64,000 bases of DNA from Mycobacterium sp. MFM001 (GTDB taxonomy: Bacteria > Actinomycetota > Actinomycetes > Mycobacteriales > Mycobacteriaceae). The notes under the pieces are model-generated. The model was not told the DNA's origin and searched no databases. It saw only the letters and a list, made by a program, of their open reading frames with translations. The stretch lies in the NCBI RefSeq assembly GCF_003402475.1, contig NZ_BFAB01000012.1, forward strand, positions 93,504 to 157,503, given 5' to 3'. Numbering within the stretch: position 1 is the stretch's first letter; each line of letters opens with the position of its first letter. Position numbers and translations under genes: made by a program. Of the stretch, positions 49,513 through 58,171 are shown one piece after another.

Positions 49513-50250
49513 CTACAAGCCGGCCAGCGCCAGCAGGTGGTCTTTTTCAGGGCCTTGAACCAGCGGCGCGGCGATCAACGGGTCGGTGGGCCCGGTGCCG
49601 AACGACGGGCAGTCCTTGGCCAGCACGCAGACGCCGCATGCCGGTTTGCGGGCGTGACAGACCCGGCGCCCGTGGAAGATCACCCGGTGAGACAGGTCGG
49701 TCCACTCCTCGCGTTCGATGAGCTCCCCGACGGCGTGCTCGATCTTCACCGGGTCGTCTTCAGTGGTCCACTGCCACCGGCGAACCAGCCGCTTGAAATG
49801 AGTGTCGACGGTGATTCCCGGGACACCGAACGCGTTTCCCAGAATGACGTTGGCGGTCTTGCGTCCCACACCGGGCAGCGTCACCAGCTCTTCCATGGTC
49901 GCCGGCACCTCGCCGTCGAACCGCTCGACCAGTGCCTGCCCCAGACCGATCAACGACCCCGCCTTGTTGCGGTAGAAACCGGTGGGGCGGATGAGGTTTT
50001 CCAGTTCTTCGCGGTTCGCCTGCGCATAGTCCAGTGCGGTGCGATAGCGGGCGAACAAGGCGGGGGTGGTGAGGTTGACCCGCTTGTCGGTGCTCTGCGC
50101 CGAGAGGATGGTGGCCACCGTCAGCTCGAGCGGATTGGTGAAGTCCAGCTCGCAGTAGACATGCGGAAACGCTTGTGCCAGTTTGCGATTCATTCGGCGA
50201 GCTCGTCGCACCAAGCCCAGACGGGTCTCTTCAGCCTTGGCCGTTGTCAC
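49513..50250 (-). CDS. nth: endonuclease III
   Basis: A 245-residue DNA glycosylase/AP lyase that removes oxidised pyrimidines. The helix-hairpin-helix LPGVGRKTANVI with the catalytic Lys, the following ITVDTHFKRLVRR catalytic Asp, and the C-terminal iron-sulfur motif C-X6-C-X2-C-X5-C (CHARKPACGVCVLAKDC) are present. GTG 50250 gives a length equal to Rv3674c; the open frame further upstream is antisense to the Rv3675-like gene. Confidence 0.95.
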   Translation of the reverse strand: MTTAKAEETRLGLVRRARRMNRKLAQAFPHVYCELDFTNPLELTVATILSAQSTDKRVNLTTPALFARYRTALDYAQANREELENLIRPTGFYRNKAGSLIGLGQALVERFDGEVPATMEELVTLPGVGRKTANVILGNAFGVPGITVDTHFKRLVRRWQWTTEDDPVKIEHAVGELIEREEWTDLSHRVIFHGRRVCHARKPACGVCVLAKDCPSFGTGPTDPLIAAPLVQGPEKDHLLALAGL

Positions 50251-50328
50251 GTCCGACAGCGTACTTTGAGGAATATCCACTGAATTTCGTAATCCCGTTG
50301 AGACCTTCGCCGTGTTTACTTCGTCCTT

Positions 50329-50655
50329 GTGTCGTGGCTGCTGGTGGCATTTATTCCGGGGTTGCTGATGTTGGCGACGTTCGGGCTCAGCCGTCTTGAA
50401 GCCGGCCTGGTCGACGACACGCTCACCGCGCGCGACGTCGCGGAGTTTTTCGAACAGGCCGAGGCCGTCGACATGAGCACGCTGGCCCGCGAAGGCATGC
50501 CCGAAGCGCTGGATTGCCTGCATCGCCGTCGCGCCGAGTACGTGATCTCCGAGCCTGCGCCGCCGGTCAGCCCACCGGCGTTGGCCAGGCCGCGGCACCG
50601 GCATTCCCGGACGAATCGGCAGTTTGGGCCGCCTCGGCACGCCAATCGTGTGTAG
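50329..50655 (+). CDS. small membrane protein (Rv3675 homologue)
   Basis: A 108-residue protein with one N-terminal transmembrane helix (LLVAFIPGLLMLATFGL), an acidic middle and a basic, Pro/Arg-rich tail. Its function is unknown. It sits between divergent nth and crp as in M. tuberculosis. The GTG at 50329 directly precedes the hydrophobic segment. Confidence 0.82.
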   Translation: MSWLLVAFIPGLLMLATFGLSRLEAGLVDDTLTARDVAEFFEQAEAVDMSTLAREGMPEALDCLHRRRAEYVISEPAPPVSPPALARPRHRHSRTNRQFGPPRHANRV

Positions 50656-50756
50656 CGTTGGCACGTTGGGTTAGCGGCCTACCTTTAGACTCAGCTCACA
50701 AAGTAAAGGTGGGCCGTGCGCGCATCACATCTTCTTCCAAGCAGCTAAGGGGCAAC

Positions 50757-51431
50757 GTGGACGAGATCCTGGCGAGGGCCGGAATCTTCCAGGGGGTGGA
50801 ACCCAGCGCCGTCGCCGCGCTGACCAAACAATTGCAGCCCGTCGACTTCCCGCGCGGGCATACCGTTTTCGCCGAGGGGGAGCCGGGCGACCGGCTGTAC
50901 ATCATCATTTCCGGCAAGGTGAAGATCGGCCGGCGTTCGCCGGACGGCAGGGAAAACCTGCTGACGATCATGGGCCCGTCCGACATGTTCGGTGAACTGT
51001 CGATCTTCGACCCGGGGCCCCGGACGTCGAGCGCCACGACCATCACCGAGGTGCGGGCGGTCTCGATGGACCGCGACGCGCTGCGGGCCTGGATCGCCGA
51101 CCGTCCCGAGATCGCCGAGCAGCTGCTGCGGGTGCTGGCCCGCCGGCTGCGACGCACCAACAACAACCTGGCGGACCTCATCTTCACCGACGTCCCGGGT
51201 CGGGTGGCCAAACAGCTGCTGCAGCTGGCCCAGCGGTTCGGCACCCAGGAGGGCGGCGCCATGCGGGTCACCCACGACCTGACCCAGGAGGAGATCGCTC
51301 AGCTGGTCGGCGCGTCACGAGAAACCGTGAACAAGGCACTGGCCGACTTCGCCCACCGCGGCTGGATTCGCCTGGAGGGCAAGAGCGTGCTGATCTCCGA
51401 CTCGGAGCGGCTGGCCCGCCGCGCGCGTTAG
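50757..51431 (+). CDS. crp: cAMP receptor protein Crp
   Basis: A 224-residue regulator, the exact length of Rv3676. The cAMP-binding cassette includes MFGELSIFDPGPRTSSA with the conserved Glu and Arg, and a C-terminal helix-turn-helix (QEEIAQLVGASRETVNKAL) reads TGTGA-N6-TCACA sites. GTG 50757 has AAGGGG upstream. It controls starvation and persistence genes, including whiB1 and rpfA in M. tuberculosis. The adenylate cyclase at 21279 is a possible cAMP source. Confidence 0.96.
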   Translation: MDEILARAGIFQGVEPSAVAALTKQLQPVDFPRGHTVFAEGEPGDRLYIIISGKVKIGRRSPDGRENLLTIMGPSDMFGELSIFDPGPRTSSATTITEVRAVSMDRDALRAWIADRPEIAEQLLRVLARRLRRTNNNLADLIFTDVPGRVAKQLLQLAQRFGTQEGGAMRVTHDLTQEEIAQLVGASRETVNKALADFAHRGWIRLEGKSVLISDSERLARRAR

Positions 51432-51443
51432 CGGTCTCCGCGC

Positions 51444-52214
51444 TTACCGACGCAAGTAGTTCAGCTGCGCCTGCACCGACCACTCAGCGACGTCCCATAG
51501 CTTCTTGTCCACGTCGGTATAGACGTGTTCGACGACTTGGCGCACGCTGGCGTCGTCGCCGAGATCGCGTAGCGCCGAGCGCACCTGGTCGAGCCGCTGT
51601 TCCCTATGCTCGAGATAGCCGGTGGCGACCGCCGCGAGGTCGGCCAGATCCGGCCCGTGGCCGGGCAGCACCCGTCGCGGCCCCAGACCGCGCAGCCGCT
51701 GCAGCGACTCCAGATAGTCGGCCAGGCTGCCGTCTTCCTTGTCGATCACCGTCGTGCCGCGACCCAGCACTGTGTCCGCGGTGAGCACGGCGTCGTCGAG
51801 AACGAACGACACCGAGTCGGCGGTGTGCCCGGGCGTGGCCAACACGCGGATCGTCAGCCCCGCCGCCTCGATCACTTCGCCGTCGACCAGATGACCGCCG
51901 AGGCCGCGCAACCATCCGCTGCCCACCGCCCGCACCGGCGCACCGGTCGCGTCGACCAGTTTGTCGATGGCGTCGGTGTGGTCGCCGTGCCGATGACTGA
52001 TCAGCACCAGCGCGATCCGGCCGACGGCCGCAACCCGGGCAATGTGCTCGTCGTCGTCGGGGCCGGGGTCGACGATCACCACCTCGTCGCTGCCCGGTCC
52101 GCGCAGCACCCAGGTGTTGGTGCCCTCCAGCGTCATCAGGCCCGGGTTGTCGGCCAACAGCACCGACGCGGTGTCGGTGACCGGTCGCAGCTGTCCGTAC
52201 GCCGGATGCTTCAG
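51444..52214 (-). CDS. metallo-beta-lactamase-fold hydrolase (Rv3677c homologue)
   Basis: A 256-residue hydrolase with the zinc motif SHRHGDHTD (HxHxDH), the second-sphere TPGHTADS and the late GHGPDL. It is of the LACTB2/glyoxalase II type, with a C-terminal helical arm. There is no ATG, GTG or TTG in frame before the conserved HPAYGQLR; CTG 52214, preceded by GAGGTGGGG and overlapping the RidA stop as CTGA, is the most plausible start. The next GTG would cut off the first strand. Substrate unknown; nucleic-acid or thioester hydrolysis is possible. Confidence 0.85.
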   Translation of the reverse strand: MKHPAYGQLRPVTDTASVLLADNPGLMTLEGTNTWVLRGPGSDEVVIVDPGPDDDEHIARVAAVGRIALVLISHRHGDHTDAIDKLVDATGAPVRAVGSGWLRGLGGHLVDGEVIEAAGLTIRVLATPGHTADSVSFVLDDAVLTADTVLGRGTTVIDKEDGSLADYLESLQRLRGLGPRRVLPGHGPDLADLAAVATGYLEHREQRLDQVRSALRDLGDDASVRQVVEHVYTDVDKKLWDVAEWSVQAQLNYLRR

Positions 52215-52678
52215 GACCCCACCTCGACGACCAACTCGACTTCCACCGGCGCACCGAGCGGCAACTCGGCAACGCCGACCGCCGATCGCGCATGCGCGCC
52301 GCGGTCCCCGAACACGTCGGCGAGCAACTCCGAGGCACCGTTGACGACGCCGGGCTGACCGGTGAACCCGGGCGCGGAGGCGACGAACCCGACCACCTTG
52401 ACCACCTGGGTCACCGCGTCGATGCCCACCAGCGAATCCACTGCCGCCAGCGCGTTGAGCGCGCACAGCCGGGCCAATTCCTTGCCCTGCTCGGGGCTGA
52501 CCTCGATGCCGACCTTGCCGGCGCCGGCCAGCTTGCCGGCCTGCATCGGCAGCTGACCCGCCGTGTACACCAGGTTGCCGGTGCGCACCGCGGGAACATA
52601 GGAGGCCAGCGGCTTCACCACCGCCGGGAGCTCGATTCCGAGCTCAGCGAGCCGGGCCTTGGCAGACCCCCCGCTCAC
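52211..52678 (-). CDS. RidA/YjgF-family protein (Rv3678c homologue)
   Basis: A 155-residue YjgF-type protein (YjgH-like branch) that usually deaminates reactive enamine/imine intermediates. Typical elements are YVPAVRTGNLVYTAGQLP near the N terminus and APVEVELVVEV at the end. The catalytic Arg found in RidA (about position 105) is not evident, so activity may differ. The GTG at 52678 overlaps the stop of the small DUF4177 gene (GTGA). Confidence 0.87.
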   Translation of the reverse strand: MSGGSAKARLAELGIELPAVVKPLASYVPAVRTGNLVYTAGQLPMQAGKLAGAGKVGIEVSPEQGKELARLCALNALAAVDSLVGIDAVTQVVKVVGFVASAPGFTGQPGVVNGASELLADVFGDRGAHARSAVGVAELPLGAPVEVELVVEVGS

Positions 52679-52836
52679 TTCGGGCGTTTCAAATACGCGA
52701 CGTGTTGCTCACCCGTCGGCCCGGGCAGCACCGAAACCAGCTCCCAGCCGTCGGCGCCCCACTGGTCGAGGATCTGTTTGGTGGCGTGCGTCAACAGCGG
52801 GACGGTGGCGTACTCCCATGCGGTCGGTTGGGTCAT
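52675..52836 (-). CDS. DUF4177 small protein (Rv3678A homologue)
   Basis: A 53-residue protein. The WEYATVPLL start and WGADGWELVSVLPG centre are the DUF4177 hallmark. It is the first of three genes chained by overlapping stops and starts. The length and location match Rv3678A of M. tuberculosis. Its role is unknown. Confidence 0.88.
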   Translation of the reverse strand: MTQPTAWEYATVPLLTHATKQILDQWGADGWELVSVLPGPTGEQHVAYLKRPK

Positions 52837-52874
52837 AGCCCGAGCTTATCGGTCGGGTGACAACACGCGTTGGT

Positions 52875-52880
52875 TAGCAT
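52875..52880 (+). promoter_or_regulatory. leaderless -10 element for bagA
   Basis: TAGCAT ends 6 nt before the GTG at 52887, placing transcription start at the start codon and dividing this unit from the divergent DUF4177-RidA-hydrolase unit. Confidence 0.4.
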
Positions 52881-52886
52881 GCTTTG

Positions 52887-53894
52887 GTGGCGACCACACC
52901 GAGCATCGGCTGGCCAGCGCGACTGGAGAAGGCCCGCTTGCATTTCGTGACCGGCAAGGGGGGCACCGGCAAGTCGACGGTCGCCGCCGCGCTCGCACTG
53001 ACCCTGGCGTCCGGCGGGCGCAAGGTGTTGCTAGTGGAAGTCGAAGGGCGCCAAGGGATTGCGCAACTTTTCGACGTGCCGCCGCTGCCCTATAAAGAGG
53101 TCAAGATAGCCACCGCCGAACACGGCGGCCTGGTGAACGCGCTGGCGATCGACATCGAGGCCGCGTTCCTGGAATACCTCGACATGTTCTACAACCTCGG
53201 CATCGCGGGTCGGGCGATGCGGCGCATCGGCGCGATCGAGTTCGCGACGACGATCGCCCCTGGCCTGCGCGACGTGCTGCTCACCGGAAAGATCAAGGAG
53301 TCGGTGATCCGCGTCGGCAAGAACCGGCAGCCCGTTTACGACGCGGTGGTGGTGGACGCGCCGCCGACGGGTCGCATTGCGCGCTTCCTGGATGTCACCC
53401 GGGCGGTGGCCGATCTGGCCAAGGGCGGACCGGTGTATTCGCAAAGCGAAGGCGTGGTCCAGCTGCTGCATTCCGACCAGACCGCCGTCCACCTGGTGAC
53501 GCTGCTGGAAGCGCTGCCGATGCAGGAAACCATGGAGGCGATCGACGAGCTGCAGGAGCTTAATCTGCCGATCGGCAGCGTGATCGTCAACCGAAACATC
53601 CCGGCCTACCTGCAGCCCGACGATTTGACCAAGGCCGCGGAGGGCGATATCGACGCCGACGCAGTGCGAGCCGGGCTGGCCAAGGCCGGAATCACCCTGA
53701 ACGACGCCGATTTCGCCGGCCTGCTGACCGAGACCATCCAGCACGCCACCCGGATCACCGCCCGCGCCGAGACCGCCGAGCAGCTCGACGAGTTGCAAGT
53801 GCCGCGGCTGGAGCTTCCCACGATCGCCGACGGCGTCGACCTCGGCAGTCTCTACGAGCTCTCCGAAGTGCTTGCGCAGCAAGGAGTTCGATGA
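52887..53894 (+). CDS. bagA: Get3-like anion-transport ATPase BagA
   Basis: A 335-residue ArsA/Get3-family ATPase: signature P-loop GKGGTGKST, switch-like DAPPTGRIARFLDVT, and VIVNRNIP. It matches Rv3679, which pairs with Rv3680 as BagA/BagB; in M. tuberculosis the pair affects redox and glycerol-related stress tolerance. It probably acts as a heterodimer with the next gene product. GTG 52887 is used; TTG 52884 is immediately upstream. Confidence 0.93.
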   Translation: MATTPSIGWPARLEKARLHFVTGKGGTGKSTVAAALALTLASGGRKVLLVEVEGRQGIAQLFDVPPLPYKEVKIATAEHGGLVNALAIDIEAAFLEYLDMFYNLGIAGRAMRRIGAIEFATTIAPGLRDVLLTGKIKESVIRVGKNRQPVYDAVVVDAPPTGRIARFLDVTRAVADLAKGGPVYSQSEGVVQLLHSDQTAVHLVTLLEALPMQETMEAIDELQELNLPIGSVIVNRNIPAYLQPDDLTKAAEGDIDADAVRAGLAKAGITLNDADFAGLLTETIQHATRITARAETAEQLDELQVPRLELPTIADGVDLGSLYELSEVLAQQGVR

Positions 53895-55024
53895 GTACTA
53901 CGCCGCCGAAGCTGGACCTGGCCACCATTCTGGCCGACAAAACCAACCGGGTGGTGGTGTGCTGCGGCGCCGGCGGCGTCGGCAAGACCACGACCGCTGC
54001 CGCAATGGCGTTGCGCGCAGCCGAGAACGGCCGTACGGTCGTGGTGTTGACCATCGACCCCGCCAAACGGCTGGCACAAGCGTTGGGAATCAACGACCTT
54101 GGTAACTCGCCGCAGCGTGTGCCGCTGGCTCCGGAAGTGCCCGGGCAGCTCTACGCGATGATGCTCGACATGCGCCGCACGTTCGACGAAATGGTGATCC
54201 AGTACTCGGGACCCGAACGCGCACAAGCAATTTTGGACAACCAGTTCTATCAGACGGTCGCCACCTCGCTGGCCGGCACGCAGGAATACATGGCGATGGA
54301 GAAGCTGGGCCAACTGCTGAGCCAGGACCGCTGGGACCTGGTGGTAGTGGACACTCCGCCGTCGCGCAACGCGCTGGACTTCCTGGACGCGCCGAAACGG
54401 TTGGGCAGCTTCATGGACAGCCGGCTGTGGCGGCTGCTGCTGGGTCCCGGCCGGGGCATCGGCCGACTGGTCACCGGCGCGGTCGGCCTGGCGATGAAGG
54501 CGCTCTCGACAGTGCTGGGTTCCCAGATGCTTTCCGACGCAGCAGGTTTCGTGCAGTCACTGGATGCCACCTTCGGTGGGTTCCGGGAGAAGGCAGACCG
54601 CACCTATGCCCTGCTGAAGCGGCGTGGCACGCAGTTCGTGGTGGTGTCGGCGGCCGAGCCGGATGCACTGCGGGAGGCGTCGTTCTTTGTCGACCGGCTC
54701 TCCGAGGAACGCATGCCGCTGGCGGGGCTGATCCTGAACCGCACCCACCCGATGTTGTGCTCGTTGCCGGTGGAGCGGGCCATCGACGGCGCCGAGACGC
54801 TGGAGAACGAATCCGACTCCGGCGCGCTGGCCAGGGCGGTCCTGCAGATTCACGCTGACCGGGCGGCGACGTCCAAGCGGGAGATCCGGCTGCTGTCCCG
54901 GTTCACGGGCGCCAACCCGCACGTCGCGATTGTCGGGGTGCCGTCGCTGCCGTTCGACGTCTGCGACCTCGAGGCGCTGCGGGCGATCGCCGACCAGATG
55001 ACGGCTACTAACGGCGCGGCTTAA
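53891..55024 (+). CDS. bagB: Get3-like anion-transport ATPase BagB
   Basis: A 377-residue partner with P-loop GAGGVGKTT, switch VDTPPSRNALDFLDAP, and a central Gly/Leu-rich hydrophobic insert (MDSRLWRLLLGPGRGIGRLV) that could form the client groove. The signature lysine of the intradimer P-loop is replaced by Ala (CGAGG), unlike BagA. ATG 53891 overlaps the bagA stop (ATGA). It matches Rv3680. Confidence 0.93.
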   Translation: MSTTPPKLDLATILADKTNRVVVCCGAGGVGKTTTAAAMALRAAENGRTVVVLTIDPAKRLAQALGINDLGNSPQRVPLAPEVPGQLYAMMLDMRRTFDEMVIQYSGPERAQAILDNQFYQTVATSLAGTQEYMAMEKLGQLLSQDRWDLVVVDTPPSRNALDFLDAPKRLGSFMDSRLWRLLLGPGRGIGRLVTGAVGLAMKALSTVLGSQMLSDAAGFVQSLDATFGGFREKADRTYALLKRRGTQFVVVSAAEPDALREASFFVDRLSEERMPLAGLILNRTHPMLCSLPVERAIDGAETLENESDSGALARAVLQIHADRAATSKREIRLLSRFTGANPHVAIVGVPSLPFDVCDLEALRAIADQMTATNGAA

Positions 55025-55033
55025 AAGCCCGGC

Positions 55034-55387
55034 TTAGCCAGCGCTGCGGTGCTTGCGCTGCGCAGCGAAGAACTCCGCCCAGGACTCCACCTCGGGATGC
55101 TGCTTGAGCAGTGCGCGGCGCTGGCGTTCGGTCATGCCACCCCACACGCCGAACTCGACCCGGTTGTCCAGCGCGTCGGCGCCGCATTCCAGCATCACCG
55201 GGCAGTGGCGGCAGATGACCGCGGCCTTGCGCTGCGCGGCGCCGCGGACGAAGAGCTCGTCGGGGTCGGCGGCCCGGCACAGTGCCTTGGACACCCACGC
55301 GATCCGTGACTCGGAATCAGCACGATGAACGGTGTTGGCTGACGGTGCAGTGTTCGCCTTCCGTGCCACGATCCGTGTACCTGACAC
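55034..55387 (-). CDS. whiB4: iron-sulfur regulator WhiB4
   Basis: A 117-residue WhiB protein. Cys37, Cys59, Cys62 and Cys68 match the cluster ligands of M. tuberculosis WhiB4, followed by the GVWGGMTERQRRAL turn and basic end. In M. tuberculosis, WhiB4 senses oxygen and NO and condenses DNA. The GTG start has GAGGGGA upstream. It converges on bagB and diverges from ponA2. Confidence 0.95.
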   Translation of the reverse strand: MSGTRIVARKANTAPSANTVHRADSESRIAWVSKALCRAADPDELFVRGAAQRKAAVICRHCPVMLECGADALDNRVEFGVWGGMTERQRRALLKQHPEVESWAEFFAAQRKHRSAG

Positions 55388-55713
55388 CAGCGTCCCCTCT
55401 TCGCTCTCACCGTCAGTACGACGGCCCCCGACTCGCGTTGCAGATCGGCGATGCGATCTAGGCCACACTATGCACGTCGGTGTTACCTGTATCTCACTGT
55501 GCGTCTAAGTTAGGTGGTCAGGTGCCAATTGCGCAACGGTTTGATACACCCTTTTTTGGGACAACTGTGCCGTCCGATCATGAAGGGGACCGCCGGAAAG
55601 GTCGAACGAACCACCGAATAGGCCCTGACCTGTGACGCTGGCGAAAATATGCTCATCAGCCACTCGAGATGACTCCAGATGACTTCCGTCGCGGCGCCGC
55701 TAGTCTAGTAGCC
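55388..55713. other. 326-bp spacer between divergent whiB4 and ponA2
   Basis: It holds the whiB4 leader, in which CATAGT (minus strand, in the stretch complementary to 55460-55475) is the best -10 candidate, and the ponA2 promoter TAGTCT near its right end. No ORF or strong hairpin was seen. A TTTTTT run near 55553 and a short AT-rich patch around 55530-55560 are the only other marks. Confidence 0.5.
55701..55706 (+). promoter_or_regulatory. leaderless -10 element for ponA2
   Basis: TAGTCT ends exactly 7 nt before the ATG at 55714 and supports that start over the longer frame. Confidence 0.45.
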
Positions 55714-58149
55714 ATGCCGGAGCCGGAGCAGCCCCAGACCGCTATCACGGTCGCCAAGCTCGCCGGCTGCTGCCTGTTGGCCAGCGTCATCGTCGCGGCT
55801 CTACTGTTTCCTGCCGTCGGCGGCATCGGGCTGATGTCCAACCGCGCCTCGGAGGTCGTCGCCAACGGATCGGCCCAGCTGCTCGAGGGCGACGTCCCGG
55901 CCGTCACCACGATGGTCGACGCGAAGGGCAACACGATCGCCTGGCTGTACTCGCAACGCCGCTTCGAGGTGCCCAGCGACAAGATCGCCAACACGATGAA
56001 GTTGGCAATCGTATCGATCGAGGACAAGCGGTTTGCCGAACACAACGGCGTCGACTGGCAGGGCACGCTGCACGGGCTGGCCGGCTACGCGTCCGGCGAC
56101 GTCGACACCCGCGGCGGTTCGACGATCGAGCAGCAGTATGTGAAGAACTACCAGCTGCTGGTGATCGCGCAGACCGACGCCGAAAAGCGTGCGGCGGTCG
56201 AGACCACGCCGGCGCGCAAGCTGCGCGAAATCCGGATGGCGCTCACGCTGGACAAGACCTTTTCCAAGCCGGAGATCTTGACCCGTTACCTGAACCTGGT
56301 TTCGTTCGGCAACAACGCCTTTGGTGTGCAGGACGCCGCGCAAACCTACTTCGGCGTGAACGCTTCGGAGCTGAACTGGCAGCAGGCGGCGCTGCTGGCC
56401 GGGATGGTGCAGTCGACCACCGCGCTCAATCCTTACACCAACCCCGAGGGTGCGCTGGCACGCCGAAACCTGGTGCTGGACACCATGATCGAGAACCTGC
56501 CGCAGGAAGCCGACGCGTTGCGCGCCGCCAAGGCGGAGCCGCTGGGAATTCTGCCGCAGCCCAACGAATTACCGCGTGGCTGCATCGCAGCCGGCGACCG
56601 CGCATTCTTCTGCGACTACGTACAGGCGTATCTGGCGCGGGCCGGCATCAGCAAGGAGCAGGTCGCGCGCGGCGGCTACACGATCCGTACCAACCTCGAC
56701 CCCGATGTGCAGGCTTCGGTCAAGTCGGCGATCGACGGGTTGGCCAGCCCGGATCTCAACGGCATCGCCAGCGTGATGAGCGTGATCCGGCCGGGTAAAG
56801 ACTCGCACAAGGTGATCGCGATGGCGAGCAACCGCCGATACGGTCTGAACACCGATGCGGGCGAGACGATGCGGCCACAGCCGTTCTCTCTGGTCGGCGA
56901 CGGCGCGGGGTCGATCTTCAAGATCTTCACCACCGCCGCCGCGCTGGAGATGGGCATGGGCATCAACATGCAGCTGGAGGTGCCGGGCAGCTTCCAGGCC
57001 AAGGGCATGGGCAGCGGGGGCGCCAAGGGCTGCCCCAAGGAGACGTGGTGCGTGGTCAACGCCGGCAACTACCGTGGGTCGATGAACGTGACTGACGCGC
57101 TGGCCACGTCGCCGAACACCGCGTTCGCCAAGCTGATCCAGATGGTCGGGGTGCCGCGTGCGGTGGACATGGCGGTCCGACTCGGGCTGCGCTCCTACGC
57201 CGACCCGGGCACCGCCCGCGACTACGACGAAAACAGCAACGAGAGCCTGGCCGATTTCATCAAGCGGCAGAACATCGGCTCGTTCACCCTGGGACCGTTC
57301 GAGGTCAACGCGCTGGAGCTGTCGAACGTCGCGGCGACGCTGGCCTCCGGCGGCAAGTGGTGCCCGCCCAACCCGATCGACAAGCTGATCGACCGCGACG
57401 GCAATGAGGTCTCCGTCAGCACCGAGGCGTGTGACCAGGTGGTGCCGGAAGGATTGGCGAACACCCTGGCCAACGCGCTGAGCAAGGACTCGCAGCCCGG
57501 CGGGACCGCGTCGGGGTCGGCCGGGGCGGCGGGCTGGACTCTGCCGATGTCGGGTAAGACCGGTACCACCGAGGCGCACCGCTCGTCGGGCTTCGTCGGC
57601 TTCACCAACCAGTACGCGGCCGCCAACTATATCTACGACGACTCCAGCTCGCCGTCGGATCTGTGCTCCTCGCCGCTGCGGCGCTGCGGCGACGGCAACC
57701 TCTACGGCGGTAACGAGCCGGCCCGCACCTGGTTCAACGCGATGAAGCCGATCGCGGACAAGTTCGGCGAAGTGAAGTTGCCGCCGACCGATCCGCGCTA
57801 CGTCGACGGCGGGCCGAACTCGCGAGTGCCCAGCGTCGTCGGACTGGACGTCGACGGGGCACGCCAGCGCCTGAAGGAAGCCGGTTTCCAGGTCGCCGAC
57901 CAACCGACGTCGGTCAACAGCAGCGCCAAGTACGGGGAAGTGGTCGGAACGACGCCGAACGGCCAGACTATCCCGGGCGCCGTCGTCACCATCCAGATCA
58001 GCAACGGCGTCCCGCCCGCCCCGCCGCCACCACCCGAAGGTGCGCCGATCGGCTCGCAAGTCATCGAGATCCCCGGGCTGCCGCCGATCACGATTCCGTT
58101 GTTGCCGCCACCCGCGCCGCCGGGCGAGCCGCCACCGCCGCCGCCATAG
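55714..58149 (+). CDS. ponA2: bifunctional penicillin-binding protein PonA2
   Basis: An 811-residue class A PBP matching Rv3682. After one membrane anchor come the transglycosylase domain (SIEDKRFAEHNGV, RGGSTIEQQYVKN), the transpeptidase motifs GSIFK, SPNTAF and SGKTGTTEAH, one C-terminal PASTA domain (VPSVVGLDVDGARQRL) and a Pro-rich tail. It polymerises and cross-links peptidoglycan outside the membrane and is important under non-growing stress. The metallophosphoesterase begins 22 bp downstream. Confidence 0.96.
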   Translation: MPEPEQPQTAITVAKLAGCCLLASVIVAALLFPAVGGIGLMSNRASEVVANGSAQLLEGDVPAVTTMVDAKGNTIAWLYSQRRFEVPSDKIANTMKLAIVSIEDKRFAEHNGVDWQGTLHGLAGYASGDVDTRGGSTIEQQYVKNYQLLVIAQTDAEKRAAVETTPARKLREIRMALTLDKTFSKPEILTRYLNLVSFGNNAFGVQDAAQTYFGVNASELNWQQAALLAGMVQSTTALNPYTNPEGALARRNLVLDTMIENLPQEADALRAAKAEPLGILPQPNELPRGCIAAGDRAFFCDYVQAYLARAGISKEQVARGGYTIRTNLDPDVQASVKSAIDGLASPDLNGIASVMSVIRPGKDSHKVIAMASNRRYGLNTDAGETMRPQPFSLVGDGAGSIFKIFTTAAALEMGMGINMQLEVPGSFQAKGMGSGGAKGCPKETWCVVNAGNYRGSMNVTDALATSPNTAFAKLIQMVGVPRAVDMAVRLGLRSYADPGTARDYDENSNESLADFIKRQNIGSFTLGPFEVNALELSNVAATLASGGKWCPPNPIDKLIDRDGNEVSVSTEACDQVVPEGLANTLANALSKDSQPGGTASGSAGAAGWTLPMSGKTGTTEAHRSSGFVGFTNQYAAANYIYDDSSSPSDLCSSPLRRCGDGNLYGGNEPARTWFNAMKPIADKFGEVKLPPTDPRYVDGGPNSRVPSVVGLDVDGARQRLKEAGFQVADQPTSVNSSAKYGEVVGTTPNGQTIPGAVVTIQISNGVPPAPPPPPEGAPIGSQVIEIPGLPPITIPLLPPPAPPGEPPPPPP

Positions 58150-58171
58150 TGTCGCGCAGTAGCATGCCTGC

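Noticed and set aside
50656..50756. Crp-binding site for autoregulation upstream of crp
   Set aside because: Only weak half-sites (GTGCGC-GCATCAC) were seen, too far from TGTGA-N6-TCACA to list.
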